Source of the DNA: Pararhodobacter zhoushanensis
GTDB taxonomy: Bacteria; Pseudomonadota; Alphaproteobacteria; Rhodobacterales; Rhodobacteraceae
Direction: 5' to 3'
Assembly (NCBI RefSeq): GCF_003990445.1
Contig: NZ_REEZ01000003.1
Coordinates: 344,635 to 408,634 of the forward strand
DNA length: 64,000 nucleotides
Every line of letters starts with the position of its first letter. Position 1 is the first letter of the stretch. Both the position numbers and the translations under genes were made by a program. Shown piece by piece: positions 34,429 to 43,044 of this stretch. The notes under the pieces were generated by a model. The model was given only the letters and a program-made list of their open reading frames with translations, had not been told where the DNA came from and searched no databases.

Positions 34429-35391
34429 ATGATCACCGTGACCGCAGAGAGCTTTCGACTGGCCGAGGTGTTCACCATCTCGCGCGGGTCGCGGACCGAG
34501 GCGAAAGTGCTGACGGTGCGGGTGGAGCGCAACGGCATGGTCGGCTGGGGCGAATGCGTGCCCTATGCGCGCTATGGCGAGTCGCTAGAGTCGGTGGCGG
34601 CTCAGGTTGACGGCCTGCCTGCCGGGATCGACCGGGTGGCGTTGCAGGATGCGCTTCCAGCGGGGGCGGCGCGCAACGCGGTGGATTGTGCGCTGTGGGA
34701 TCTTGAGGCGAAGGCGGCGGGCAAGCGGGTCTGGCAACTGGCCGGGCTGGCCGCGCCGGGGCCGATGATCACCTGTTTCACCCTGTCGCTGGGCTCACCC
34801 GAGAGCATGCAGGCGGCGGCGGCGCGGCATGCGCATCGGCCGGTGCTGAAGATCAAGCTGGGCACGCCGGATGACATGGCACGGCTGGAGGCGGTGCGCG
34901 CGGGCGCACCCAAATCGCGCATTGTGGTGGATGCGAATGAGGGCTGGTCGGCCGAGGTTTACACCGAGCTGGCACCGCATCTGCTGCGTCTGGGCGTGGC
35001 GATGGTCGAGCAGCCGATGCCTGCGGGCAAGGATGACCTGCTGGCCGAGATCGCGCGGCCGCTGCCCGTTTGCGCGGACGAGAGTTGCCATGACCGGGGC
35101 TCGCTGCCTGACCTCAAAGGCAAGTATGACATGGTGAACATCAAGCTCGACAAGACCGGCGGCTTGACCGAGGCGCTGGCGCTGCGCGCCGCCGCGCAGG
35201 CAGAAGGGTACCGCGTGATGGTGGGGTGCATGGTCGGCACCTCGCTGGCGATGGCACCGGCGGTGTTGGTGGCGCAGGGGGTTGAGGTGGTCGATCTGGA
35301 CGGCCCGCTGCTGCTGGCCGAGGATCGCGTGCCGCCGCTGGCTTATGACGAGGCCGGTGTGCACCCCTCGACGGCGGAGCTTTGGGGCTGA
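34429..35391 (+). CDS. dgcA: N-acetyl-D-glutamate racemase DgcA (enolase superfamily)
   Basis: 320 residues, muconate-lactonizing/dipeptide-epimerase-like subgroup of the enolase superfamily. The catalytic lysine pair KxK is in LKIKLG, metal ligands in VVDANEG, VEQPMP and CADES, and the second-half lysine in NIKLDKTGG. Position after dgcN favours N-acetyl-D-glutamate racemase over L-Ala-D/L-Glu epimerase. ATG 34429 has GAGGG 6 bases before it; earlier ATGs at 34414 and 34417 lie in the repeat. Confidence 0.85.
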   Translation: MITVTAESFRLAEVFTISRGSRTEAKVLTVRVERNGMVGWGECVPYARYGESLESVAAQVDGLPAGIDRVALQDALPAGAARNAVDCALWDLEAKAAGKRVWQLAGLAAPGPMITCFTLSLGSPESMQAAAARHAHRPVLKIKLGTPDDMARLEAVRAGAPKSRIVVDANEGWSAEVYTELAPHLLRLGVAMVEQPMPAGKDDLLAEIARPLPVCADESCHDRGSLPDLKGKYDMVNIKLDKTGGLTEALALRAAAQAEGYRVMVGCMVGTSLAMAPAVLVAQGVEVVDLDGPLLLAEDRVPPLAYDEAGVHPSTAELWG

Positions 35392-36134
35392 TGCGGATCG
35401 CGGCGCTGGCCGACATTCACGGCAACGCCGATGCGTTGCGCGCGGTGCTGGCGGATCTGACGGGGCAGGGGGCGAACCGGGTCGTCGTGCTGGGCGATCA
35501 CTTCAGCGGACCGCTGGCGGCGGGTGAGACCTGGGCGCTGCTGGCGGCGCGGCCTGATCTGGAGTCCCTGCGCGGCAACCACGACCGCACTCTGCTGGAG
35601 ACCCCGCGCGCGGCGATGGGGCGGTCGGACAGCGCCGCCTATGACGAGCTGGACGCGGACGCGCTGGACTGGCTGGCCAGTCTGCCGCAGACGCTGCGCT
35701 TTGCCGATGTGTTTTGCTGTCATGGCACCCCCGCCAGCGACGAGACCTATCTGTGCGAGCGTATCACGCCCGATGGCGGCGTCGCGCAGCGGGATGCACC
35801 GACCATCGCCCGGTTGCTGGCCGGGATCGAGGCCAAGCTCATCCTGTGCGCCCATTCGCATCTGCCGCGCGCCCTGCGCCTGCCGGACGGGCGGCAGGTG
35901 GTGAACCCCGGTAGCGTCGGCTGTCCGGCCTACACCGATGCCGAACCGGTGCCGCATGCCGTCGAGGCCGGTTTCCCCGAGGCGAGCTATGCGCTGCTCG
36001 ACCAGACGCCCGGCGGCTGGGACGTGACGTTCCGCCGCGTGCCCTATGACAGCCGCCGTATGGCCGCGCGTGCCACGGCGCAGGGCCGTGATGAGTGGGC
36101 AAGCGCGGTGAAGACCGGCTGGATCACCGCGTGA
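35391..36134 (+). CDS. Metallophosphoesterase family protein
   Basis: 247 residues, calcineurin-like fold. Metal-binding motifs in order: ALADIHGN (DxH), VVLGDHFSG (GDx), RGNHDRT (GNHD), and CAHSHLPR (GHTH-like). It resembles YfcE/DUF2 phosphodiesterases but the substrate is not evident. ATG 35391 overlaps the dgcA stop by one base, so it is coupled to the D-glutamate module. Confidence 0.85.
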   Translation: MRIAALADIHGNADALRAVLADLTGQGANRVVVLGDHFSGPLAAGETWALLAARPDLESLRGNHDRTLLETPRAAMGRSDSAAYDELDADALDWLASLPQTLRFADVFCCHGTPASDETYLCERITPDGGVAQRDAPTIARLLAGIEAKLILCAHSHLPRALRLPDGRQVVNPGSVGCPAYTDAEPVPHAVEAGFPEASYALLDQTPGGWDVTFRRVPYDSRRMAARATAQGRDEWASAVKTGWITA

Positions 36135-36214
36135 TCCCCTCTTGACGGGGCGACCCGCAAAACCGATGAAACCCGAAACCTGCTGCCAAGAAACCCTCTG
36201 ACGGAGAAGACCCC

Positions 36215-37078
36215 ATGACCCGCACTGTTTACGTCAACGGCGACTACCTGCCCGAGGATCAGGCGCGGGTCTCGATCTTCGACCGTGCCTTTCTGATGGC
36301 CGATGGCGTCTACGAGGTCACCTCGGTGCTGGGTGGCAAGCTGATCGACTTCGACGGCCACCTCAAGCGTCTGGCCCGCTCCTTGGGCGAGCTGGAGATC
36401 CGCAACCCGCTGAGCGCCGACGAATGGCTGGCGATCCACCGCGAGCTGGTCACGGTGAACGAGATCACGGATGGCATGATCTACCTGCAGGTCACCCGGG
36501 GCGCCCCCGGCGACCGCGATTTCGCCTGGCCGGACCCCGAGACCTGCCCGCCGACGGTGGTGCTGTTCACCCAGTCAAAGCCCGGTCTGGCGGAGAGCCC
36601 GGCGGCCAAGGTCGGCATGAAGGTGATCTCGATCCCCGATGTCCGCTGGGGCCGCCGCGACATCAAGACCGTGCAGCTGCTCTACCCGTCGATGGGCAAG
36701 ATGATGGCCAAGAAAGCGGGCTGCGACGACGCGTGGCTGGTCGAGGACGGGTTTGTCACCGAAGGCACCTCGAACAACACCTATATCGTCAAGGGCAACA
36801 GCATTATCACCCGCGAGCTGTCGCATGACATCCTGCACGGGATCACCCGCGCCGCCGTGCTGCGCTTCGCGCGTGAGGCGCAGATGGAAGTGATCGAGCG
36901 CCCCTTCACCATCGCCGAAGCACAGGAAGCCGACGAGGCGTTCATCACCTCGGCCTCGGCCTTTGTGATGCCGGTGATCGAGATTGACGGCGCGGTGCTG
37001 GGCGATGGCAAGCCGGGCAAGGTGGCGGCGCGGATGCGCGAGATTTACCTCGACGAAATGCGCAAGGCGGCGATCTGA
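36215..37078 (+). CDS. dat: D-amino-acid transaminase
   Basis: 287 residues, fold-class IV PLP aminotransferase. Catalytic Lys151 in RRDIKTVQLL; substrate/cofactor loop FVTEGTSNNTYIVKGN; family start VYVNGDYLPEDQARVSIFDRAF. The RRDIKT context is of the D-amino-acid type rather than branched-chain aminotransferase. It exchanges amino groups between D-amino acids and 2-oxo acids, giving D-glutamate or D-alanine. GACGGAGAAGA precedes the ATG. Its position after dgcN-dgcA suggests D-amino-acid use. It ends 10 bases from the convergent RTX1 stop. Confidence 0.9.
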   Translation: MTRTVYVNGDYLPEDQARVSIFDRAFLMADGVYEVTSVLGGKLIDFDGHLKRLARSLGELEIRNPLSADEWLAIHRELVTVNEITDGMIYLQVTRGAPGDRDFAWPDPETCPPTVVLFTQSKPGLAESPAAKVGMKVISIPDVRWGRRDIKTVQLLYPSMGKMMAKKAGCDDAWLVEDGFVTEGTSNNTYIVKGNSIITRELSHDILHGITRAAVLRFAREAQMEVIERPFTIAEAQEADEAFITSASAFVMPVIEIDGAVLGDGKPGKVAARMREIYLDEMRKAAI

Positions 37079-37088
37079 ACCGCCGGGG

Positions 37089-38528
37089 TTAGAAGGCCCA
37101 CGGATTTCTGCCGGCGACGCGCAGCTCGAGCGCGTCGTCCGGCAGGCTGGAGGTGCCCTGCACCACCAGCACCGGCTGGCCGTCGACCAGCACCCGCACC
37201 TGATTGTTGGCCGCGTCTTCCTCGATTGTGACCTCAGGCTCCGGATAGGTGATCGAGGGATCGTTGGAATCCACCGTGTTGTAGCCGATGGTTACGGCCA
37301 CACTTTCGCCGCTCTCATAGTCGGTGATCAGGTTCGGTGCAAAATCTGGGGGCAAGCCATTGCCGACGCCGATGCGCGCGATGAAATGATCGGTGCCCTC
37401 GCCGCCGGTCAGGGTGTCGCCGTCCAGTGTGTCGTCGCCCTCGCCGCCGTCGGCGATCAGGGCCGTGATCGTATCATTTCCCGCGCCGCCCTCGGCGTAA
37501 TAGCTGTCCAGGATCAGGTCGTCTCCGTCCCCGCCGTAGACCTCGTCGCCGTTCAGCGTATCGTTCCCGGTGCCGCCGAACACCGTCCCCTCGCCGCGGG
37601 TATCGATATCGACGCCGAAGCTGGTGGCGGAAGCATCGACTGATCCGACAATTTCAAAGGCTTCGAAATTCTCGAAGGAGGCGATGTTGCCGTCGGCATC
37701 GCTCGCAACGCCGGATCCGCTGTCATCGATCACCATCGAAAGCGGGCCGTTGCCAAAGAGATGCAGGCTATCCACGTCCTCGCCACCGTCGAGGAACAGG
37801 TCGTCGATGAGTTCGACACTGATCAAATCGTCACCGCTGCCGCTGTGGACCTGATGCGCACCCGCTGTGAGATAGAGCGCATCACTCCCGGCGCCGGTGT
37901 TGATCTGGAGGGCGATGTCCTCGCGGTGATATTCGACAACGTCATGGCCGGACCCCAGTGCATAGCGTTCGAATCCGTCCAACAGGACAGCGCGTTCGAA
38001 ATGCGGGCTGGTGGCAAGGAAGTTTGTATTTCCTTCGGCATAGAGATGCATCGCTTGCGTCATGCCCGAGGCGTCGAGCAGGTCGCCCTCGGTCTCGCCG
38101 CCGTCGCCGCCGGAGAGTTCCGAGCGTTCCAGCAGCGGGCGACCGCCGTCGGGGTTGTCGACGGTGCGCATCTCGAAATCGTCGGATAGGGTGATCGTGT
38201 CGTCGCCCTCGCCGCCGTCCAGCGTGTTGATCCCAAGGCCCTGTTCGAGCAGGTCATTGCCCGCGCCGCCCCGCAAATCGTCGTCGCCGTCCCCACCCAA
38301 CAACCAGTCGTCGCCATCGCCCCCGATCAGCGTGTCGTCCCCTCCGCCGCCAGCCAGCGTGTCATTGCCGCCCAGCCCGTCGATCAGGTCAGCACCGTCA
38401 GTGCCGGTCAGGCTGTCGTCGCCGTCGGTGGGGTCGACGGGGGGCTCGACCGGATCGGAATCGGCGTTCCCGCCGCTTCCAAAGGCGAAGGCGAGGCCGA
38501 AGAGAAGTGCGACAAGGGCGAAGGTCAT
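37089..38528 (-). CDS. RTX calcium-binding repeat protein 1 with N-terminal membrane helix
   Basis: 479 residues, very acidic. Residues 2-18 are hydrophobic without positive charge, then GSGG and an acidic Pro-rich linker. RTX nonapeptides (GGxGxDxUx) fill about 37-115 and a second block about 320-390. Between them is a shared domain with [12 protein letters not shown], also present exactly in RTX3. The C terminus ([10 protein letters not shown]..., [19 protein letters not shown]) is shared by the array. RTX repeats fold on binding Ca2+ outside the cytoplasm. No secretion genes are nearby. CGGAG lies 8 bases before the ATG. It is the last gene of the array. Confidence 0.88.
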   Translation of the reverse strand: MTFALVALLFGLAFAFGSGGNADSDPVEPPVDPTDGDDSLTGTDGADLIDGLGGNDTLAGGGGDDTLIGGDGDDWLLGGDGDDDLRGGAGNDLLEQGLGINTLDGGEGDDTITLSDDFEMRTVDNPDGGRPLLERSELSGGDGGETEGDLLDASGMTQAMHLYAEGNTNFLATSPHFERAVLLDGFERYALGSGHDVVEYHREDIALQINTGAGSDALYLTAGAHQVHSGSGDDLISVELIDDLFLDGGEDVDSLHLFGNGPLSMVIDDSGSGVASDADGNIASFENFEAFEIVGSVDASATSFGVDIDTRGEGTVFGGTGNDTLNGDEVYGGDGDDLILDSYYAEGGAGNDTITALIADGGEGDDTLDGDTLTGGEGTDHFIARIGVGNGLPPDFAPNLITDYESGESVAVTIGYNTVDSNDPSITYPEPEVTIEEDAANNQVRVLVDGQPVLVVQGTSSLPDDALELRVAGRNPWAF

Positions 38529-38567
38529 GGGGAGCTCCGGATTGTTATGGCTGGGCCACCGCCGTCC

Positions 38568-39875
38568 TTAGGCTGGCGTGGCGTAGACGACCACCTGCGA
38601 GACATCGAAGTTCGCGGGTGCCTGAAGCTGCATCACCACAGTGCCGTTGATGGTGATCGACACATCGCCTGTGTCGGGATCTGTGCGTGTATCCAGGACG
38701 AGGTCAGGGGCCGGTTCGGGGGTATCCGAGTCGCTGGTGTTATACACGACGGTGAGTCTCAGCGTGTCTTCGCTGCCGTCGTAGTCGGTGACGGTGACTT
38801 CTGACAGCGTGGGGGTGATATTGTCGCTGTCGAGATAGATCTCCGTCCCGAATGCGTCCGTGCCGTCGCCGCCGGTCATGAACGTGCCGTCCTGACCGAA
38901 CAGAAAATCGTTGCCGTCGCCGCCCTCAAGGCTGCTGGCGCCCCAGCTCGTCAGATGATCATCCCCTGCGCCGCCCTGCAACAGTGAGCCTTCAGCGTCA
39001 TCGCCAGCGCTGTAAAGCCCCAAAACGTCGTCCCCCTCACCCCCGATCAGGGTCGAGTCGAACCAGCCTTCCAGCCTGTCGTTGCCCAGTCCGCCATCCA
39101 TCAGGTGCCCGCCGATGAAAGTGTCGTCGCCGCCGCCGCCGAGTATGGTCGTGTCGCCGTAGGTGTCGGCCTGCGGGTTTCCTTCTTGCGGCCTGATGGT
39201 AATGCGGACGCCTTCGTTCAGGGCGGTGGCGTCGATACTGTGGTCACCCGGTCTGAGGGTATAGTTTTCGATATTCTCGAAGGTCACCACACCGTCGTCA
39301 CCCCTGATGGTGCCGGAATTAGGCGTCTCAAGCGTCAGCGCCACAGTCTGCCGCTCGTCAATACTCAGCCTGTCGCTGCCCTCGCCGCCGTCGATGATAC
39401 CATCCCCAAAGCCGCGGGTCAGGTAGAGCAAATCCGCGCCGTCGCCCCCGAGCATCGTGTCGGAGCCGCCGCCCGAGGTCAGCGTATCGCGGCCCTCGCC
39501 GCCTTCGAGCCAGTCGTTTCCGGCGCCGCCGTTCAGGGTATCATCGCCTTCGCCGCCAAAGAGCCGGTCGTCGCCGGGCCCGCCCTGCAGCTCGTCATCG
39601 CCTGCGCCGCCGTCAAGCTCGTCGTTGCCCTCGCCGCCGCGCAACCAGTCGTCGCCGTCGCCACCGATCAGCGTGTCGTCCCCGTCGCCGCCAGCCAGCG
39701 TGTCATCGCCGCCCAACCCGTCGATCAGGTCCGCGTCGCTGGTGCCGTTCAGGCTGTCGTTGCCTTCCGTCGGCCCTTCGTCGGGGTCGGTGGGGTCCAC
39801 CGGGTCGGTGGCATCGGTCTGACCGCCCATTCCCAGAGTCAGGGCAAGGGCAAGCAACATAAAAGCGTAGATCAT
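38568..39875 (-). CDS. RTX calcium-binding repeat protein 2 with N-terminal membrane helix
   Basis: 435 residues. Residues 1-17 (MIYAFMLLALALTLGMGGQ) are a hydrophobic helix, followed by acidic DPTDP-rich linker. A dense RTX block covers about 38-150 ([20 protein letters not shown] and similar), then a FENIENYTL domain matching RTX1/RTX3, further RTX, and the C-terminal module (VTVTDYDGSEDTLRLTVVYNT, VSITINGTVVMQL). Its ATG overlaps the stop of a 58-codon upstream ORF as ATGA. It lies 39 bases before RTX1, so the two are one transcript. Confidence 0.88.
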   Translation of the reverse strand: MIYAFMLLALALTLGMGGQTDATDPVDPTDPDEGPTEGNDSLNGTSDADLIDGLGGDDTLAGGDGDDTLIGGDGDDWLRGGEGNDELDGGAGDDELQGGPGDDRLFGGEGDDTLNGGAGNDWLEGGEGRDTLTSGGGSDTMLGGDGADLLYLTRGFGDGIIDGGEGSDRLSIDERQTVALTLETPNSGTIRGDDGVVTFENIENYTLRPGDHSIDATALNEGVRITIRPQEGNPQADTYGDTTILGGGGDDTFIGGHLMDGGLGNDRLEGWFDSTLIGGEGDDVLGLYSAGDDAEGSLLQGGAGDDHLTSWGASSLEGGDGNDFLFGQDGTFMTGGDGTDAFGTEIYLDSDNITPTLSEVTVTDYDGSEDTLRLTVVYNTSDSDTPEPAPDLVLDTRTDPDTGDVSITINGTVVMQLQAPANFDVSQVVVYATPA

Positions 39876-40048
39876 GGCACACTCCGGTTGTACGACACGG
39901 CGATGGTGGTTGCCGCAAAACGGCGATCATGTGGGCTGCAAGAGACAATCAGCACATCGGTGGCGAGGTTGGTCACACCCTCAAGCGCCATCGCGTGTTG
40001 GACGCGGACCCTGATGAGGGTCTGCTTGGTGTCGGGGTCGTCGATCAT
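39872..40048 (-). CDS. Small ORF of 58 codons coupled to RTX2
   Basis: It reads MIDDPDTKQTLIRVRVQHAM and onward to SYNRSVP, 58 residues, with strand-like alternation (TDVLIVSC, FAATTIAVSY). Its stop overlaps the RTX2 start (ATGA) and its start overlaps the stop of a 32-codon ORF in the same way. Codon use has the high third-position GC of neighbours. No family is recognised. It may be a real small protein, a translational coupling device, or a remnant. Confidence 0.4.
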   Translation of the reverse strand: MIDDPDTKQTLIRVRVQHAMALEGVTNLATDVLIVSCSPHDRRFAATTIAVSYNRSVP

Positions 40049-40143
40049 ATCGCCACCAGGCAGAGAGTCGCCGCCGCACCGTCAGACACGCCGGTCATGC
40101 CGACCGACGGGGCAGGGGCGCGCAAAACAACGGCAGCAATCAT
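40045..40143 (-). CDS. Micro-ORF of 32 codons between RTX3 and the 58-codon ORF
   Basis: It starts MIAAVVLRAPAPSVGMTG and ends in TLCLVAI, 32 residues, mildly hydrophobic. GTGGAG lies 6 bases before its ATG, similar to the sites before RTX2 and RTX4. It begins 44 bases after the RTX3 stop and overlaps the next ORF by 4 bases. It could be a leader peptide or small membrane peptide; function unknown. Confidence 0.33.
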   Translation of the reverse strand: MIAAVVLRAPAPSVGMTGVSDGAAATLCLVAI

Positions 40144-40187
40144 CTCAAACTCCACACTATTCAGGTCGCGGCCATCAAGGCCTTTGG

Positions 40188-41543
40188 CTATTCGGGTCGG
40201 ATGTCGTTGGCCAAGACCGACACGGTGAACGCGCCCTCTGGCAGGCTGTCGGTGCCTTGCAGGATCACAACCGGCTGGCCATCGGCCAGAATGCGGACCT
40301 CATGGGCAACGCTGTCTTGTTCGATGGTGATCACAGGCTCTGGGTGAGAGACGGTGTAATCCTCGGTGTCCTGCTCGTTATAGTGCAGGACCATGGTCAC
40401 GCTCTCACCCGGCTCGAAATCGGTGATCACCAGCGGATCGTTGGGCGCGTAGCCGTCACGCATCGTGCGGTTGATGGTGAAGCTGTCAGTGCCCTCACCG
40501 CCGGTCATCCGGTCGGTGATCTGGCTGGCGAAAAGCGTGTCATCGCCCGCACCGCCGTCCAGGACCGTCCCGCGCAGCACGTCATCGCCATCGCCGCCGA
40601 ACACATCGCCCCCCGCGAGTGTGTCGTCGCCGGTGCCGCCAAGGACCGTGGTCGCGCCCGTGATCTCGACGCCGAAGCCAGTGGCCGAGGCATCGGCCCT
40701 AGCGCCCATCACATCGAAGCGTTCCATGTTGGCGAAATGCAGCGTGCCGCCCTGCGTGTCGGTCAATACGCCCGAGCCGGTGGCGTCAACGACCAGCGCA
40801 GCCAGCGCGTGCCCCTCGTCGCTATTGACCTCCAGCAGATCGCGTCCGTCGCCGCCGTCGATGAACATACCCTCATCCAACGCGTCGCTCGCCCAGATCG
40901 ACAGGTCGTCATCGCCGTCGCCCAGATTGACCTGATGGGCCGCGTTCGTCAGAGAGACCAGATCGCGCCCTGCGCCGGTATCAACCGCGACCCCGCGTTC
41001 CCAGAGGTCCATCTCGACCACATCCATGCCCGACCCCAGCGCATAGCGCTCGAACCCGTCCAGCGTCACCGCGCGATCCGACAGCGGTGACGTGCCGGCG
41101 TAAGCATTGGTTTGGCCGATATAGAGGTGCAGGTTCTCGCTCATGCCCGAGGCGTCGAACAGATCGCCATCGCCCTCACCGCCGTCGAGCAAGGATTGCT
41201 CGAACCCGCTGATGTTGCCGTTCGCGTCATAGAGCGTGAGGGCGTCGAAGCCGTCATTCAGCACCAGCGTATCATTGCCGTCGCCGCCGTGAACCTCGTT
41301 GATGCCCGCGCCGCCATCCAGCCAGTCGTCGCCGCCGTCGCCCATCAGGGTGTCGTCGCCAGCGCCTCCGATGATCGAGTCATTGCCGTCAAGGCCCTGA
41401 ACCAGATCATTGCCGTCGCCAGTCTGGAGTGCGTCATCGCCATCGGTGCCGGTGATGTCTTCGTCGGTCTCGACGGAATCAGAGTCGCCGCCATTCAGGG
41501 AAACGGCGAGAACAAGGGCGAGAAACGCAAACGCAATAACCAT
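40188..41543 (-). CDS. RTX calcium-binding repeat protein 3 with N-terminal membrane helix
   Basis: 451 residues, paralogue of RTX1 along its whole length: helix VIAFAFLALVLAVSLNGG, RTX block about 30-95, DASGMSENLHLY with [12 protein letters not shown], a middle domain ending ASATGFGVEITGATTVLGG, a second RTX block, and C-terminal VITDFEPGESV / VRILADGQPVVILQGTDSL. ATG 41543 is preferred over a start eight codons earlier because the helix then begins at residue 2 as in the other copies. It probably begins a transcript reaching RTX1. Confidence 0.87.
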   Translation of the reverse strand: MVIAFAFLALVLAVSLNGGDSDSVETDEDITGTDGDDALQTGDGNDLVQGLDGNDSIIGGAGDDTLMGDGGDDWLDGGAGINEVHGGDGNDTLVLNDGFDALTLYDANGNISGFEQSLLDGGEGDGDLFDASGMSENLHLYIGQTNAYAGTSPLSDRAVTLDGFERYALGSGMDVVEMDLWERGVAVDTGAGRDLVSLTNAAHQVNLGDGDDDLSIWASDALDEGMFIDGGDGRDLLEVNSDEGHALAALVVDATGSGVLTDTQGGTLHFANMERFDVMGARADASATGFGVEITGATTVLGGTGDDTLAGGDVFGGDGDDVLRGTVLDGGAGDDTLFASQITDRMTGGEGTDSFTINRTMRDGYAPNDPLVITDFEPGESVTMVLHYNEQDTEDYTVSHPEPVITIEQDSVAHEVRILADGQPVVILQGTDSLPEGAFTVSVLANDIRPE

Positions 41544-41780
41544 CGGGAACTCGGAACTACACACCACACAGTTGCAGAATTGAGGACATTGCGCGCTTGA
41601 GTCAATTTAATTCAACATTATGAAATTGCGTTGCAAAATGCGATTGGAAGGCTGCAGCGGAAATTGTTTCCCTTGTGGAAACTGGATGGCCAAAGTTGGA
41701 TAATTGTCGCGCGAAAGCCTCGAATCCCGGTGCGTCCGGCAACCGCTGTCCCCGCAAGACCCGCTTTTCGCCCGCGCATT

Positions 41781-41818
41781 AAAAAACGCGAAGGCGCTTG
41801 CGCTGCCTCCGCGTTTTG
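41781..41818 (-). terminator. Terminator of RTX4
   Basis: On the minus strand a hairpin with arms AACGCGGAGGC and GCGCCTTCGCGTT (one bulge or mismatch) is followed by six T. It lies 23 bases after the RTX4 stop, so RTX4 is a separate transcript from RTX3-RTX1. The rest of the 297-base gap is AT-rich and should hold the RTX3 promoter; no clear boxes were found. Confidence 0.75.
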
Positions 41819-41840
41819 TCGTGATCGTGGCTGAGGGGCG

Positions 41841-42893
41841 TCAGGCCGCCGCTTGAGTCCAGCTTACCTGCAGGTCGGTATTGGCATCGAAGGTGGTCGT
41901 GCCATTCAACGTGGCCCACAATTGACCGCCGACATAGACGTTGACCAGATTGTTCTCGGCGTCGGTTTCGGTGGTCACGTCGGGCGCGGTGTCGCCGGTA
42001 TGCTCGATGTTCAGCACCAGCGTATCGGTGCCAGACACGAAGTCGGTCACCACCAGAGTGTCGCCGCTGTCAGTGTCCGAAAAGCGCTCGTCCAGTTGGA
42101 CGACATCCGCGCCGCTGCCAGTGGTTACAGTGTCCAGACGATCGGCAAGCAGCGTGTCGTCGCCGATGCCGCCATCCATCGAATCCGCGCCCGCGCCGCC
42201 GTCCAGACTGTCGTTACCGGCGTCGCCCATCAGCGTGTCAGCACCCGCGCCGCCCAGCAGCACGTCGTTCCAGTCGCCGCCGCTCAGGCTGTCGTTGCCG
42301 TCACCGCCGTCCAGCAGGTCCCGTCCGGTGCCGCCCAGAAGCGTGTCATCGCCGTTGCCGCCATACAGCGAATCGTCGCCCGCGCCGCCGTCCAGCAGGT
42401 CATAGCCGGCTTCGCCGAACAGCCGGTCATTTCCCTGACCCCCGTTCAGCGTGTCCATGCCATTGCCGCCATAGAGCGAATCCCAGCCGTTGCCGCCGTC
42501 GAGCGAGTCATCCCAGTCGCCGCCATACAGCGTGTCGGCACCGTCGCCCCCGTCCAGCGTGTCGCGGCCACCTTCACCCCACAGCAGGTCATTGCCTGCG
42601 CCGCCCAGAACCGAGTCGTCGCCACGCTCGCCGCGCAGGAAGTCATCGCCGTCGCCGCCGTCCACGGTGTCGTTGCCAGAGCCTGCGTTCACCTCGTCCT
42701 GACCGGCGCCGGCAGAGAGGTCGTCGTTACCGCCAAAGCCATTGATCAGATCATCGCCGTCGGTGCCGATCAGCGTGTCGTCGTCATTGGTGCCGTCCAG
42801 ACTGTCAACGGTGTCGACTTCGCCACTATCGCTTCCCGTACTGCTCAGTCCCAGAACAACCGCGAGTAAGAGGAAAACACCGATGTAAGCCAT
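41841..42893 (-). CDS. RTX calcium-binding repeat protein 4 with N-terminal membrane helix
   Basis: 350 residues, the most regular member. Helix AYIGVFLLLAVVLGLSS, acidic linker, then about 23 uninterrupted RTX nonapeptides (residues 45-260, units such as GGDGDDFLRG and GGNGDDTLLG) and the C-terminal module (VVTDFVSGTDTLVLNIEH, VNVYVGGQLWATLNGTT). It lacks the FERYALGSG domain of RTX1/3. GGAG lies 7 bases before ATG 42893. A CtrA-type box (42948-42963) lies 55-70 bases upstream. It has its own terminator. Confidence 0.9.
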   Translation of the reverse strand: MAYIGVFLLLAVVLGLSSTGSDSGEVDTVDSLDGTNDDDTLIGTDGDDLINGFGGNDDLSAGAGQDEVNAGSGNDTVDGGDGDDFLRGERGDDSVLGGAGNDLLWGEGGRDTLDGGDGADTLYGGDWDDSLDGGNGWDSLYGGNGMDTLNGGQGNDRLFGEAGYDLLDGGAGDDSLYGGNGDDTLLGGTGRDLLDGGDGNDSLSGGDWNDVLLGGAGADTLMGDAGNDSLDGGAGADSMDGGIGDDTLLADRLDTVTTGSGADVVQLDERFSDTDSGDTLVVTDFVSGTDTLVLNIEHTGDTAPDVTTETDAENNLVNVYVGGQLWATLNGTTTFDANTDLQVSWTQAAA

Positions 42894-42947
42894 TGAACAC
42901 TCCAAGCGTTGCAGCGGCAGCGGGGGCTACCGTTATAAAATGGGACG

Positions 42948-42963
42948 TTAATCTTTCGTTAAC
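42948..42963. promoter_or_regulatory. CtrA-type box upstream of RTX4
   Basis: TTAA, TCTTTCG, TTAAC: an exact CtrA full-site consensus. Its distance from the RTX4 start (55-70 bases) fits a promoter-proximal site. GTTATAAAATGG nearby (42932-42943) is AT-rich. CtrA in Rhodobacterales controls motility, gene transfer agents and surface functions. Confidence 0.6.
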
Positions 42964-43044
42964 CATTGGGATCGCGGCCGTAAGGTCAAGTGATTCCATG
43001 GATATACAACCGTAAGGGCATGTGCGCGCCCAAACGGGCATCTC

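Noticed and set aside
34429-35391. Annotation of the enolase-superfamily gene as L-Ala-D/L-Glu epimerase
   Set aside because: Sequence allows it, but adjacency to dgcN favours N-acetyl-D-glutamate racemase.
39105-41090. A 661-codon plus-strand frame across RTX2 and RTX3
   Set aside because: Antisense of RTX repeats gives repetitive Val/Ala peptides; the minus-strand genes have ribosome-binding sites and family domains.
41841-42893. Regular short repeats resembling a CRISPR array
   Set aside because: The period is 27 bases without unique spacers and it is the coding sequence of RTX nonapeptides.
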